The notes under the pieces: generated by a model
Seen by the model: the letters and a program-made list of their open reading frames with translations, nothing else
What the model was told of the DNA's origin: nothing
The model's database searches: none
Made by a program: the position numbers and the translations under genes
Shown: positions 25,577 through 34,763 of the stretch, in pieces
Position numbering within the stretch: position 1 is the stretch's first letter
Layout of the letters: each line of letters opens with the position of its first letter
Assembly (NCBI RefSeq): GCF_022760855.1
Contig: NZ_JAKTNR010000011.1
Coordinates: 1-64,000 of the forward strand
Direction of reading: 5' to 3'
DNA: 64,000 nucleotides
Source of the DNA: Thermus albus
GTDB lineage: Bacteria; Deinococcota; Deinococci; Deinococcales; Thermaceae

Positions 25577-26874
25577 ACCTCTTAGGGGAGAGTTTCATCC
25601 TGGTGGGCCTTCTCTTGCTTCTCCTGGCCTTGGGCGTCCATGTGGGCCTGACCCTCCTGCTGGTGGGAATGGCTGGGCTGGCTTTTTTTACCTCCGCCCC
25701 GGTGGGACCCAACCTGGCCACCGCCCTTTGGACCTCCACCTCGGGCTGGAGCCTAGCCGCCTTACCCCTGTTTGTTTGGATGGGGGAAATCCTCTACCGC
25801 TCCCGGCTGGCCCAGGGGCTTTTCCAGGGGCTTAGCCCCCTTCTTTCCCGCCTCCCGGGAGGGCTTCTCCACGTGAACGTGGTGGCCAGCGCCCTTTTTG
25901 CCGCCGTCATCGGCTCCTCCGCCGCCACCACCGCCACCGTGGGCCGCTTCACCCTACCGGAGCTGCTACACCGCGGCTATCCCAAGCCCCTGGCCCTGGG
26001 TTCCCTGGCGGGGGCCGGAACCCTGGGCTTCCTCATCCCTCCCAGCGTCATCATGATTGTCTACGGGGTTATGGCCGAGGTCTCCGTAGCCCGCCTATTC
26101 ATGGCGGGGGTGGTACCGGGAGCGGTCCTAACCTTGCTTTTTATGCTTCTGGTAGCCATTATGGCCCTTCGCCACCGCAAGGAACTTCCCCGGGAGCCCC
26201 GGAAACCTCTGGCCCAGGTCCTGGCCGGCCTCCTGGGTGTTTTTCCCGTGCTCTTCCTCATCCTCTTGGTCTTAGGCTCCATCTACCTAGGGGTAGCCAC
26301 CCCCACGGAAGCAGCGGCCATCGGTGTGGCGGGGTCCCTCCTCCTGGCGGGGCTAAACCGGGAACTGTCCCCCAGGATGTTTTGGGAAAGCCTAATGGGG
26401 GCCATCCGCACCACCAGCATGATCGGCCTGATCCTGGCGGGCGCGGGGGTCCTGACCCTGGCCATGGGCTTCACCGGCATCCCCCGGGCCCTGGCCGCTT
26501 GGGCGGTGGAGGCAGGGATTACCCCCGTGGCCCTCATCTTCTTCCTGAGCCTGGTCTACATCGTTTTGGGTTGGTTCTTGGACGGCATTTCCATAGTGGT
26601 CCTCACCATCAGCGTGATCCTGCCCGTGGTGAAGGCCATCGGGGTAGACCCCTTGTGGTTTGGGGTCTATCTGGTCATCATGGTGGAACTGGCCCAGATC
26701 ACACCCCCGGTGGGTTTCAACCTCTTCGTCATTCAGTCCCTAACCGGGGAGGACCTCTTCCACATCGCCCGCTACGCCCTGCCTTTCATGGGAGTACTTC
26801 TCCTGGTGGTGGTCCTCCTGGTGGCCTTTCCGGGGATGGCCCTTTGGCTACCCCGCACCATGACGGGGGGATAG
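25573..26874 (+). CDS. TRAP transporter large permease DctM
   Basis: 433 residues with about twelve membrane segments. DctM hallmarks are VVASALFAAVIGSSAATTATVGRFTLPEL, SLAGAGTLGFLIPPSVIMIVYGVMAEVS and the second-half equivalents DGISIVVLTISVILPVV and ELAQITPPVGFNLFV. The start is ATG 25573 overlapping dctQ; earlier in-frame starts lie within dctQ. The following hydrolase gene starts one base after the stop. Confidence 0.95.
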   Translation: MNLLGESFILVGLLLLLLALGVHVGLTLLLVGMAGLAFFTSAPVGPNLATALWTSTSGWSLAALPLFVWMGEILYRSRLAQGLFQGLSPLLSRLPGGLLHVNVVASALFAAVIGSSAATTATVGRFTLPELLHRGYPKPLALGSLAGAGTLGFLIPPSVIMIVYGVMAEVSVARLFMAGVVPGAVLTLLFMLLVAIMALRHRKELPREPRKPLAQVLAGLLGVFPVLFLILLVLGSIYLGVATPTEAAAIGVAGSLLLAGLNRELSPRMFWESLMGAIRTTSMIGLILAGAGVLTLAMGFTGIPRALAAWAVEAGITPVALIFFLSLVYIVLGWFLDGISIVVLTISVILPVVKAIGVDPLWFGVYLVIMVELAQITPPVGFNLFVIQSLTGEDLFHIARYALPFMGVLLLVVVLLVAFPGMALWLPRTMTGG

Positions 26875-26875
26875 G

Positions 26876-27568
26876 ATGGAGGTTATCCCTTTTTGGACGG
26901 GATTTCCTGGGAAAACCCAGCGCGGCTACCTGGGCGCCTCCAGTGCGTACGTGGTCCAGGCCGCGAAGACCGTCCTCTACGATACCCTGGGCTTTGCGGA
27001 GAGGGAAGGGCTTTATGGGCGCCTCGAGGCCCTCGGCATACCTCCCGAAACCGTGGAGGTAGTGGTCATAAGCCACCTGCACTTTGACCATGCAGCTAAC
27101 CTAGACCTCTTCCCCTGGGCGGAGGTGGTCCTTCACCGTCTTGAGTTGGCCCACGCAGAAGAGGTGGCCAAGAACCCCATGGCGGACCCCGCCTGCCTAT
27201 ATAGTTCCCTCTATCTTCTTGACCATTTCCACCTAAAGGTGGTGTCGGGTGAACGGGAGATCCTTCCTGGCCTTCGCCTTATTCACCTTCCTGGACACAC
27301 CCCTGGGCTGGTGGGCCTCGAGGTGGAGGGCGTGGGTGTCCTAGCAAGCGATGCCGTTAAAAGCCGCTTTGACCTGGAAGGCCCTCCGGCGCTCCCCTGT
27401 TGGAACCCCCAACTAGCCCTTGAGAGCCGGGCGCGTATTCTTCGGTACCACCGCCTCTTTCCTGGGCATGACGTCCCCTTGGTACGGAAGGGGAACTCCT
27501 TTGTACCGGAAGCCAGGGCTGAGCTTAGCCTCTTCCACGGGGAAGGGGAGGTTAAGCTTTCCCTGTGA
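26876..27568 (+). CDS. Metallo-beta-lactamase-fold hydrolase (lactonase-like)
   Basis: 230 residues. Metal ligands of the MBL fold are visible: HLHFDH near residues 64-69, the third His in LIHLPGHTPGLVGL near 140, the bridging Asp in VLASDAVKSR and the last His in LFPGHDVP. The overall pattern resembles N-acyl-homoserine-lactonase-like and other lactone hydrolases. It follows dctM by one base and precedes pxpA by 12 bases, so it probably acts on the imported acid or its lactone or lactam. Confidence 0.85.
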   Translation: MEVIPFWTGFPGKTQRGYLGASSAYVVQAAKTVLYDTLGFAEREGLYGRLEALGIPPETVEVVVISHLHFDHAANLDLFPWAEVVLHRLELAHAEEVAKNPMADPACLYSSLYLLDHFHLKVVSGEREILPGLRLIHLPGHTPGLVGLEVEGVGVLASDAVKSRFDLEGPPALPCWNPQLALESRARILRYHRLFPGHDVPLVRKGNSFVPEARAELSLFHGEGEVKLSL

Positions 27569-27580
27569 AGGAGGTGTAAC

Positions 27581-28333
27581 GTGTTCGTCGATCTCAACGC
27601 GGATGCCGGAGAGTCCTACGGGGCCTTCACCTACGGGCACGACCGGGAGATCTTCCCCCTGGTAACCTCGGTGAACCTGGCCTGCGGCTTCCATGGGGGA
27701 AGCCCCGCCCGCATCCGGGAGGCGGTGGCCCTGGCCAAGGCCCACGGGGTGGCGGTGGGCGCCCACCCGGGCTTCCCGGACCTGGTGGGCTTCGGTCGCA
27801 GGGAGATGGCCCTAAGCCCCGAGGAGGTGTACGCGGATGTCCTCTACCAGATGGGGGCCCTTTACGCCTTCCTGCGGGCGGAGGGCCTAAGGCTTCACCA
27901 CGTGAAGCCCCACGGAGCCCTTTACCTCAAGGCCTGCCGGGACCGGGAAACTGCCCGGGCCATCGCCGAGGCGGTGAAGACCTTTGACCCGGAGGTTCCC
28001 CTGGTGGTGCTTCCCGGCACCGTATATGAGGAAGAGGCCAGGGGGGCGGGGCTAAGGGTGGTCCTCGAGGCCTTCCCCGAACGGGCGTACCTGAAAAGCG
28101 GCCAGCTGGCCCCCCGCTCCCTGCCAGGAAGCTGGATCAGCGATCCAGAAGAAGCTGCCCGGCGAGCCCTCAGGATGGTTTTGGAAGGGAAGGTGGAAGC
28201 CCTAGACGGCGGGGAGGTGGAGGTCCGAGCGGAAACCCTCTGCATCCACGGGGACAACCCCAACGCCCCCCTGGTGGCCAAGGCCGTGCGCAGGGCCCTG
28301 GAGGAGGCGGGGATAGAGGTTAGGGCCTTTTGA
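27581..28333 (+). CDS. pxpA: LamB/YcsF family protein, 5-oxoprolinase subunit A (PxpA)
   Basis: 250 residues with the clear family opening VDLNADAGESYGAF, then NLACGFHGGSP, VGAHPGFPDLVGFGRREM, HVKPHGALYLKA and the end LCIHGDNPNAP. In other bacteria PxpA works with PxpB and PxpC in ATP-dependent opening of 5-oxoproline. No pxpB or pxpC is in this window. The start is GTG 27581 with GAAGGAGGTG before it. It is the last gene of the dctPQM-MBL-pxpA run. Confidence 0.92.
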   Translation: MFVDLNADAGESYGAFTYGHDREIFPLVTSVNLACGFHGGSPARIREAVALAKAHGVAVGAHPGFPDLVGFGRREMALSPEEVYADVLYQMGALYAFLRAEGLRLHHVKPHGALYLKACRDRETARAIAEAVKTFDPEVPLVVLPGTVYEEEARGAGLRVVLEAFPERAYLKSGQLAPRSLPGSWISDPEEAARRALRMVLEGKVEALDGGEVEVRAETLCIHGDNPNAPLVAKAVRRALEEAGIEVRAF

Positions 28334-28334
28334 A

Positions 28335-28400
28335 CCCGCCCCACCTTGGCTTCGCCAAAGTGGGAATACCGGCAAATCCCTTCCCCAGGCTACGTCCTGG
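28335..28400 (+). repeat. Dispersed intergenic repeat, copy C (diverged)
   Basis: Starts just after the pxpA stop with a near-perfect hairpin, CCACCTTGGC-TTC-GCCAAAGTGG, then ACCGGCAA, and a weaker match to the rest of copies A and B. The hairpin could end the transporter transcript. No other feature is seen in the remaining bases up to the ppdK stop at 28493. Confidence 0.4.
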
Positions 28401-28492
28401 ATATTTAAGGAGCCCGCGAGCCCAAGGGGGTGCTGGCCACCCCCCTGGGACCCAACCCCGGTTAGTTACCAGCCCAACTCCAAACCTAAACG

Positions 28493-31111
28493 TTAAGGAG
28501 CAAACGCCTCACCCGCCTCGGCCCTCGAGGTCCGAAGCCCCTCCTGGGCCGCCGCCAGGCGGGCCGTGAGCACCCTAAAGGGGCTTGCCGAGGTGTAGTC
28601 CAAAAAATCCACCACAAAGGCCACGCTCCGGGCCTCCCCCCCATGCTCCCCGCAAAGGCCCACCTTGAGCCTGGGGTTAGCCCGCCTTCCCTCCTCCACG
28701 GCCATCCTTATCAGCCTTCCCACCCCCTTTTCGTCCAGGCGCTCGGTGGGGTCAAAGGGAAACAGGCCTTCTTCCACGTACTGGGGCAGGAACTTGCCGG
28801 CATCGTCCCGGGAGAGGCCAAAGGCCATCTGGGTGAGGTCGTTGGTACCGAAGCTGAAGAAGTCCACCAAAGGAGCGATCTCCGAGGCCAGAAGGGCGGC
28901 CCTTGGGGTTTCCATCATGGTGCCGAAGGGGATGGGGCCGTACTCCTGGAAAAGCTCTTCGGCCAAGGTCCTAGCCCGTTCCACCTCCTTGGGGTCGGCC
29001 ACCAGGGGAATCATGACCTCGGGCCGGGGGTCAAAACCCTCCTCCCTCAGCTCCTTGGTCGCCTCCAAGAGGGCCTTGAGTTGCATGCGGAAAATACCGG
29101 GCCTCAGGAGGAGAAGGCGGATTCCCCGGAAGCCCAGCATGGGATTCTGCTCCGATAGGGCCTTGGCCCTTTCCCCAAGAGCCTTAGCCTCCTCATCCCC
29201 GGCCTCGGCCCTTTCCCGAAGCTCCTCTAAGGGTGGCAGGAACTCGTGGAGGGGAGGGTCCAAAAGGCGCACGGTCACAGGCAGGCCATCCATGGCCCTC
29301 AAGATGGCCTTAAAATCTTCCTTTTGGAAGGCATAAAGCCTCTCTAAGGCCTCGGCCTCCTCCTCCGGGGTACGGGCCAGGATAAGCCGCCTCACCCAGG
29401 GCAGGCGCTCCTCCTGAAAGAACATGTGCTCCGTGCGGCAGAGGCCGATCCCTTCAGCCCCAAAGGCTCGGGCCCTTTCCGCATCCGAAGGGGTGTCAGC
29501 GTTGGCCCTAACCCCCAAGGTGCGGTGGGGTTCAGCCCAGGAAAGGAGCTTCTGCAAAAGTTCCTCACCCGCCGCCTCAGCCAAGGGCACCGCCCCCAGG
29601 AAGACCTCCCCGGTGCTTCCATCCAGGGTGAGGAGGTCCCCCTCCCGGATCTCAAGACCGTCCACCCAGGCCCGGCCCTCCTCCGGGGCCACCCTCAGGC
29701 CCTCCGCCCCCACCACCGCCGGCACCCCCAGGCCCCGGGCCACCACCGCCGCATGGGAGGTGAGGCCCCCCCGGGCGGTGAGGATTCCCTTGGAAAGGTA
29801 CATGCCGGTGATGTCCTCGGGGGTGGTTTCCGGGCGCACCAGGATGGTGGGCAACCCCTGGGCCGTGTAGCGCTCCGCCCCTTCGTTGCTGAAAACCACG
29901 TGCCCCACCGCGGCCCCAGGGCTGGCGGGAAGCCCCTTTAGGATGGGCTCTGGGGCGTTATTCCGGTCCACCGCAGGCTTGAGGAGGCCAGGGAGGGCGT
30001 TGGCTTCCACCCGAAGCACGGCCTCTTCCTTGCTGATGAGACCCTCCTCCGCCATCTCCACGGCGATACGGACCGCCGCCTGGGCCGTGCGCTTGCCCGA
30101 GCGGGTCTGGAGAAGGTACAAGCGCCCACGCTCCACCGTGAACTCAAAGTCCTGCATGTCGCGGAAATGGCGTTCCAAAAGATCCGCTACCCTTTCAATC
30201 TCCCGGTAGAGCTCGGGGGCATATTCCCGCAAGCGGCTAAGGGGCTCGGGGGTGCGGATCCCCGCCACCACATCCTCCCCCTGGGCGTTCCTCAGGTACT
30301 CCCCGTAAAGGCCCTTTTCCCCGGTGGCGGGGTTACGGGTAAAGCCCACCCCCGTCCCCGAGTCCTCCCCCAGGTTCCCGTAGACCATGGCCTGGACCAC
30401 CACCGCGGTGCCTAGGTCCTCCGGAATGCCGTAGATACGGCGGTAGGCCTTGGCCCTGGGGTTGGACCAGCTACGGAAGACCGCCTCTATAGCCCCCTCT
30501 AGCTGGAGCCAGGGGTCCAGGGGGAAGGGGGTACCCCGTTCCTCCAGGTGGCGCAGGTAGCGGAAGGAAAGGGCCTCGAGGTCCTCGGCGGTAAGCTCGG
30601 CGTCGCTTTGCACGCCCCGCTTCTCCTTTAAGGCGGAAAGCAGGCCCTCAAACACCTCGGCCTTTTCCCCCAAGACCACCTCCCCATACATGGCAAGCAG
30701 CCGGCGGAAGGTGTCCCAGGCGAAGCGGGGGTTCCCTGAAGCCCGGGCCAGGCTTTCCACCCCCTCCAGGGTCAGGCCCAGGTTGAGGATGGTGTCCATC
30801 ATCCCGGGCATGGACACCGGGGCCCCGCTCCGCACGGAAACCAGAAGGGGAGGGGTATTCCCCTCCCCTTTGCCGAAGCGTTTCCCTACCAGGCCCTCGA
30901 GGGCCGCCATCTTAGCCCGGACCTCCTCCCATAGACCAGGGACGGCCCCCTCCCGCAAGAAAAGGCGGCAAGCCTCCGTGGTGATGATGAGAGCCGGGGG
31001 AACGGGAAGCCCCGCCCGGGCCATCTCCACGAGCCCAAACCCCTTTCCCCCCAAGAGGTCCCGGGAAAGGCCCCGGGCCTCGGAAAGCAGATACACCCGT
31101 GTCCCCTTCAC
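28493..31111 (-). CDS. ppdK: Pyruvate, phosphate dikinase
   Basis: Interconverts pyruvate, ATP and phosphate with phosphoenolpyruvate, AMP and pyrophosphate. The 872-residue protein has the N-terminal ATP-grasp domain (GGKGFGLVEMARAGLPVPPALIITT, SVRSGAPVSMPGMMDTILN), the swivelling domain with the catalytic His453 in GGLTSHAAVVARG, and the C-terminal barrel with FGTNDLTQMAFG and Cys820 in GLCGEHGG. Positions agree with His455/Cys831 of well-known PPDKs. The start is GTG 31111 after a GGGGG site; the open frame upstream has no homology-like content. A single gene transcribed toward the TRAP operon, divergent from cobD copy 1. Confidence 0.95.
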   Translation of the reverse strand: MKGTRVYLLSEARGLSRDLLGGKGFGLVEMARAGLPVPPALIITTEACRLFLREGAVPGLWEEVRAKMAALEGLVGKRFGKGEGNTPPLLVSVRSGAPVSMPGMMDTILNLGLTLEGVESLARASGNPRFAWDTFRRLLAMYGEVVLGEKAEVFEGLLSALKEKRGVQSDAELTAEDLEALSFRYLRHLEERGTPFPLDPWLQLEGAIEAVFRSWSNPRAKAYRRIYGIPEDLGTAVVVQAMVYGNLGEDSGTGVGFTRNPATGEKGLYGEYLRNAQGEDVVAGIRTPEPLSRLREYAPELYREIERVADLLERHFRDMQDFEFTVERGRLYLLQTRSGKRTAQAAVRIAVEMAEEGLISKEEAVLRVEANALPGLLKPAVDRNNAPEPILKGLPASPGAAVGHVVFSNEGAERYTAQGLPTILVRPETTPEDITGMYLSKGILTARGGLTSHAAVVARGLGVPAVVGAEGLRVAPEEGRAWVDGLEIREGDLLTLDGSTGEVFLGAVPLAEAAGEELLQKLLSWAEPHRTLGVRANADTPSDAERARAFGAEGIGLCRTEHMFFQEERLPWVRRLILARTPEEEAEALERLYAFQKEDFKAILRAMDGLPVTVRLLDPPLHEFLPPLEELRERAEAGDEEAKALGERAKALSEQNPMLGFRGIRLLLLRPGIFRMQLKALLEATKELREEGFDPRPEVMIPLVADPKEVERARTLAEELFQEYGPIPFGTMMETPRAALLASEIAPLVDFFSFGTNDLTQMAFGLSRDDAGKFLPQYVEEGLFPFDPTERLDEKGVGRLIRMAVEEGRRANPRLKVGLCGEHGGEARSVAFVVDFLDYTSASPFRVLTARLAAAQEGLRTSRAEAGEAFAP

Positions 31112-31294
31112 GCCCCCAGTTTCCCTTCCGGTGTGGAAACGTGGAAAGTGTAAGCGCCGGTCCTCTACACCAGCCTCCCCCTTTCCCACACTACCCCGCA
31201 GGTGACCGCCTTGGGCGGCCATAACCCCTTTTCCCAAGGGGCGGGCAGTGGGAACAGGGCCAGGGCCACGGTCTTTACGGCAGAAAGGCGTAGC

Positions 31295-32281
31295 ATGGAA
31301 GGCGTGCTGGGAGACGTGCTAACGCCTATCCACGGGGGACCCGATGGAGGCCCCGAGCCCCTCCACGACTTCTCCACCAACGTCAATGCCTTAGGGCCCA
31401 ATCCGGTAATCCTGGAATACCTACGGCGGGCCGATCCCAGCCGCTACCCGGACCCCCTCTACAGGAGGCTCCACCGCCTGCTGGCGGAAAGCCACGGGGT
31501 CCCGGAAACCCACGTGGCCGTGGGCACGGGCACCAGCGAACTCATCCACCGCCTGGTCCGTTGGAACTTCCTAAGAGGCCCCATTCTCCTCCTTCAGCCC
31601 ACCTTCAGCGAGTACGCCCGGGCCGCCCGGGCCTTGGACCTGCCCCTTTGGGAAACGGAAAGCCCCGAGGAGTTCCTTCGGCTCTTACCCAGAAGCTCCT
31701 TGGCCTTCCTCTGCGTGCCCAACAACCCCACGGGGGAGGTCTACCCCTTTCTGGAGGAGGCCGCAACCAGGGCCGGGGGAGCCCTGGTGCTGGACCTGGC
31801 CTACTACCCGTTGTTGGAAACCCCTATTCCCCTACCCCAAAACGCCTGGCGGCTCTATAGCCCCAACAAGGCCCATGGCCTCACGGGAGTGCGGGCGGGG
31901 TACCTGGTGGCCGCCTTGGACCTTACCCCCTTTCGTAACCTGGCCCCCTCCTGGCCGGTTTCCGTGTATGGGGAGGCCCTTTTAGAGGGGCACCTGGACC
32001 CCGAGGCCCAGGCGTGGTTGGACAGGGCTAAGGCCGAGCTCCACCGCTTGCGGCGCCTCCTGGCCCAGAGGCTTCGGGAACTGGGCCTCGAGGTGCGGGA
32101 AAGCCCCACCAACTTCCTCCTGGTGCGGGTGGGCCAGGCCACGGAGGTGGCCCGGAAACTTCGGGAAAAGGGGATAAGGGTGCGGGACGCCACCAGCTTC
32201 GGCCTGCCGGAGTGGCTGAGGCTTTCCGCCCAAAGGGAGGAGGCCATCGAGGCCCTGGTGTCCATGTTGTCCCAAGTATAG
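31295..32281 (+). CDS. cobD: L-threonine-O-3-phosphate decarboxylase CobD, HisC-like PLP enzyme (copy 1)
   Basis: Decarboxylates threonine phosphate to aminopropanol phosphate for the cobalamin nucleotide loop. The 328-residue class I/II aminotransferase-fold protein has DFSTNVNALGPNP near residue 27, AVGTGTSELIHRLV, FLCVPNNPTGEVYP and the PLP lysine (about Lys192) in SPNKAHGLTGVRAGYLV. HisC is the closest alternative, but the paired position with cobQ-cobU supports CobD. The start at ATG 31295 matches that of copy 2; upstream codons from 31202 have no match in copy 2. The reading frame is intact here, unlike copy 2. Confidence 0.9.
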   Translation: MEGVLGDVLTPIHGGPDGGPEPLHDFSTNVNALGPNPVILEYLRRADPSRYPDPLYRRLHRLLAESHGVPETHVAVGTGTSELIHRLVRWNFLRGPILLLQPTFSEYARAARALDLPLWETESPEEFLRLLPRSSLAFLCVPNNPTGEVYPFLEEAATRAGGALVLDLAYYPLLETPIPLPQNAWRLYSPNKAHGLTGVRAGYLVAALDLTPFRNLAPSWPVSVYGEALLEGHLDPEAQAWLDRAKAELHRLRRLLAQRLRELGLEVRESPTNFLLVRVGQATEVARKLREKGIRVRDATSFGLPEWLRLSAQREEAIEALVSMLSQV

Positions 32282-32385
32282 TGAGGAGGTGAAGGCACCC
32301 GCTGCCTCCCTTACCCAGGCGGCGGGAAGGCTACGGGAGGGCATGCCTCCTTGGGTCTTGCCCGATAGGGTCCCGGAGGTGCTGG

Positions 32386-34311
32386 GTGCAGGCTAAGGCC
32401 CTCATGGTCTGGGGCACGGGAAGCGGCGTGGGGAAAAGCCTGCTTACCGCTGGGCTCCTCCGCCACTTCCGGCGCCAGGGGCTAAGGGTGGCGCCCTTTA
32501 AAGCCCAAAACATGTCCAACCACGCCCGGGTGGTGGGCGGCGGGGAGATGGCCAGCGCCCAGTGGCTACAGGCCCTGGCAGCGGGGGTTGAACCCGATCC
32601 CCGCATGAACCCTGTCCTCATCAAGCCCCTGGGCGAGATGGGAAGCCAGGTGGTGGTCCTGGGCCAGCTGGACCCCTTCCTTTCGGGGCTCCCTTGGGCG
32701 GAACGCCGACCCCATCTGGAAAGGCCTGTGCGCGAGGCCTTGGAAACCCTAGGAGGCGAGTTTGACCTCCTGGTCCTGGAAGGGGCGGGAAGCCCGGTGG
32801 AGCGAAACCTCTGGCCCGACCTGTCCAACCTCCAGGTGGCGGAGTGGGCGGGAGCCAGGGCCCTCCTGGTGGCGGACGTGGACCAGGGTGGGGCACTGGC
32901 CGCCCTCTACGGCACCTGGGCCCTACTGGGGGAACACCGGGAAAGGCTTTTGGGCTTCGTCCTCAACAAGTTCCGGGGCGATTTCCGCCTTTTGGAACCG
33001 GCTTATGGTCTCCTCGAGGGCTGGACGGGGATACCCGTCCTGGGCACCTTGCCCATGCTCTCCGTGGCTTTGCCCGAGGAGGATGGCTTCCGCCCCGTGC
33101 CCCAAAAGGGGCCAGGCCCCAAGGTGGCCATCCTGCGCTACCCTCACGCCTCCAACCTGGACGAGTTCTGGCCCCTTTCGGAGCTGGCCCGCCCCGTGTA
33201 CGCCCGCACCTTAGAGGAAGCCGAGGGCGCCGAACTCCTCATCCTGCCGGGTAGCCGCCTGCCCGCCAAGGACCTGGCCTGGCTTCGCCCCTTCTTCCCT
33301 CTCCTTCAGGCGCATCTAGACGCCGGCAAGCCGGTGCTGGCCCTCTGCGGTGGGGCGGAGATGTTGGCGGAGCTCCTCTGGGATGAAGCGGGCGTGGAGG
33401 CCCAGGGGGTGTTCCCGGGCCTTGGCCTCCTCCCCTTCCGGGTACGGATGGCCAGGGAGAAGACCGTGCGCCGAAGCCAGATCCGGCTCAGCGGGCTCGA
33501 GGGGTTTTGGGCCAGGCTTAACGGCCTCGAGGTGGAGGGCTACGAGATCCACCACGGCCAGGGGCTTCCTTTGGTACATCAGGAAGGCCCCCTCCTGGCC
33601 ACCTGGCTCCACGGCCTCCTGGAAAACCCCGGGGTCCAACGAGCCCTCTTTGGCCGGGAGGCCAGGGGATTGGAGGAAGCCCTAGACCATCTCGCCGACG
33701 CCCTGGAGGAGCACCTGGACCTAAACCGCCTCCACCGGGGCCTGGGGCTTGTCCTAGGCCATAGCATCCCTTCTGGGCCCAAGGAAGCGGCAAGAGGAAG
33801 GGATCCGGACCCCCCGCCTCCGCCCGGCCTGGTCCTGCTCCTGGGCGGGGCCAAAAGCGGTAAAAGCCGCTATGCGCAAAGCCTAGCCGGTCCCTATGCC
33901 ACCCTCATCGCCACCGCGGAAGCCCGGGATGCGGAGATGCAGGAAAGGATCGCCCGCCACCGGGCAGAACGCCCTCCCACCTGGGAGACCCTGGAAGAAC
34001 CCCTCCATCTGGCGGAAGCCCTGGAACAGGCCCGCCACCCCACGGTGGTGGTGGACTGCCTTACCCTTTGGGTGGCCAATCTCTTGGAAAAGGGCCTGGA
34101 CCCCGTGGCGGAGACCCGGCGCTTTCTCCAGGTGGTGGGGTCCAGCGGCAAGCGGGTCATCGCCGTTTCCAACGAGGTAGGGATGGGGATTGTCCCGGCA
34201 AACCCTCTGGCCCGGCGCTATCGGGACCTTTTGGGCCAGGTGAACGCCCTATTGGCCGAAGCCGCCCAGGCCGTCTACCTCATAGTGGCCGGCAAGCCCC
34301 TGCGGCTTTAG
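32386..34311 (+). CDS. cobQ-cobU: CobQ-CobU fusion: cobyric acid synthase plus cobinamide kinase/guanylyltransferase (copy 1, full length)
   Basis: A 641-residue fusion. Residues 1 to about 450 are CobQ, which amidates adenosylcobyrinic diamide: nucleotide loop GTGSGVGKS near 10-18, synthetase core, and a class-I glutaminase domain with Cys about 321 in LALCGGAEML and an HHG motif near 388. A proline-rich linker leads to CobU/CobP (about 480-641): P-loop LLGGAKSGKS at about 484-493, the guanylylated His region RHRAERPPTWE, and [13 protein letters not shown]. The start is GTG 32386 with GGAGGTGC before it. The gap of 104 bases from cobD holds no supported gene. It ends 21 bases from the convergent paa operon. 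Confidence 0.93.
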   Translation: MQAKALMVWGTGSGVGKSLLTAGLLRHFRRQGLRVAPFKAQNMSNHARVVGGGEMASAQWLQALAAGVEPDPRMNPVLIKPLGEMGSQVVVLGQLDPFLSGLPWAERRPHLERPVREALETLGGEFDLLVLEGAGSPVERNLWPDLSNLQVAEWAGARALLVADVDQGGALAALYGTWALLGEHRERLLGFVLNKFRGDFRLLEPAYGLLEGWTGIPVLGTLPMLSVALPEEDGFRPVPQKGPGPKVAILRYPHASNLDEFWPLSELARPVYARTLEEAEGAELLILPGSRLPAKDLAWLRPFFPLLQAHLDAGKPVLALCGGAEMLAELLWDEAGVEAQGVFPGLGLLPFRVRMAREKTVRRSQIRLSGLEGFWARLNGLEVEGYEIHHGQGLPLVHQEGPLLATWLHGLLENPGVQRALFGREARGLEEALDHLADALEEHLDLNRLHRGLGLVLGHSIPSGPKEAARGRDPDPPPPPGLVLLLGGAKSGKSRYAQSLAGPYATLIATAEARDAEMQERIARHRAERPPTWETLEEPLHLAEALEQARHPTVVVDCLTLWVANLLEKGLDPVAETRRFLQVVGSSGKRVIAVSNEVGMGIVPANPLARRYRDLLGQVNALLAEAAQAVYLIVAGKPLRL

Positions 34312-34332
34312 GAAACGGGGTCCCAGGTGGCC

Positions 34333-34761
34333 TTAACCCCGGGAGTGGCCATAGGCCTCCCACCTCTCCCGCAAGCGGGCAAAAAGGGCCTTCACCTTTT
34401 CCTTGGGCAGGATCACCTGCTCCGTGCGCCCCCGGCCGATCAGGTCCCCCAGCTCGTTGTAGGCCTCCATGCTGGCGTAGACCCGGTTTTCCTCCGTGCG
34501 CTCGTGGCGGGCCAGGATGCGCACCCGCATCCCCGGCAAGGCCGACGCCAAATGGCGCACCTCCACATAGCTTCCGATGCCCTCCTCCCCTTCCTCCAAA
34601 AAGGGCAGGATGATCTTGCGCCCGGCCAGCTCCATGTGCTTGGCCATCCAGTAAGTGGCGTAAACGGGGTGGACCGGCCCAAGTTCCTCAAAGTTCACGG
34701 TCATCTCCGGGGTCACCACGGTCTCAAACACCGCCTCAAAGCCAATGGGGATGGACCGCAT
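34333..34761 (-). CDS. Hot-dog thioesterase (FlK-like) at the end of the phenylacetate operon
   Basis: 142 residues of the thioesterase fold related to fluoroacetyl-CoA thioesterase: [29 protein letters not shown], then [20 protein letters not shown] with a conserved His. It lies two bases after paaK, so it belongs to the same operon. It may release CoA from stalled or dead-end phenylacetyl-CoA products, in addition to PaaI. The substrate is inferred from context only. Confidence 0.75.
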   Translation of the reverse strand: MRSIPIGFEAVFETVVTPEMTVNFEELGPVHPVYATYWMAKHMELAGRKIILPFLEEGEEGIGSYVEVRHLASALPGMRVRILARHERTEENRVYASMEAYNELGDLIGRGRTEQVILPKEKVKALFARLRERWEAYGHSRG

Positions 34762-34763
34762 GG

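Noticed and set aside
32282-32385. Possible 35-codon frame between cobD and cobQ-cobU of copy 1 (GTG near 32290)
   Set aside because: The AGGAGG is too close to the GTG to serve as its ribosome site, and no similar frame exists before cobQ in copy 2.
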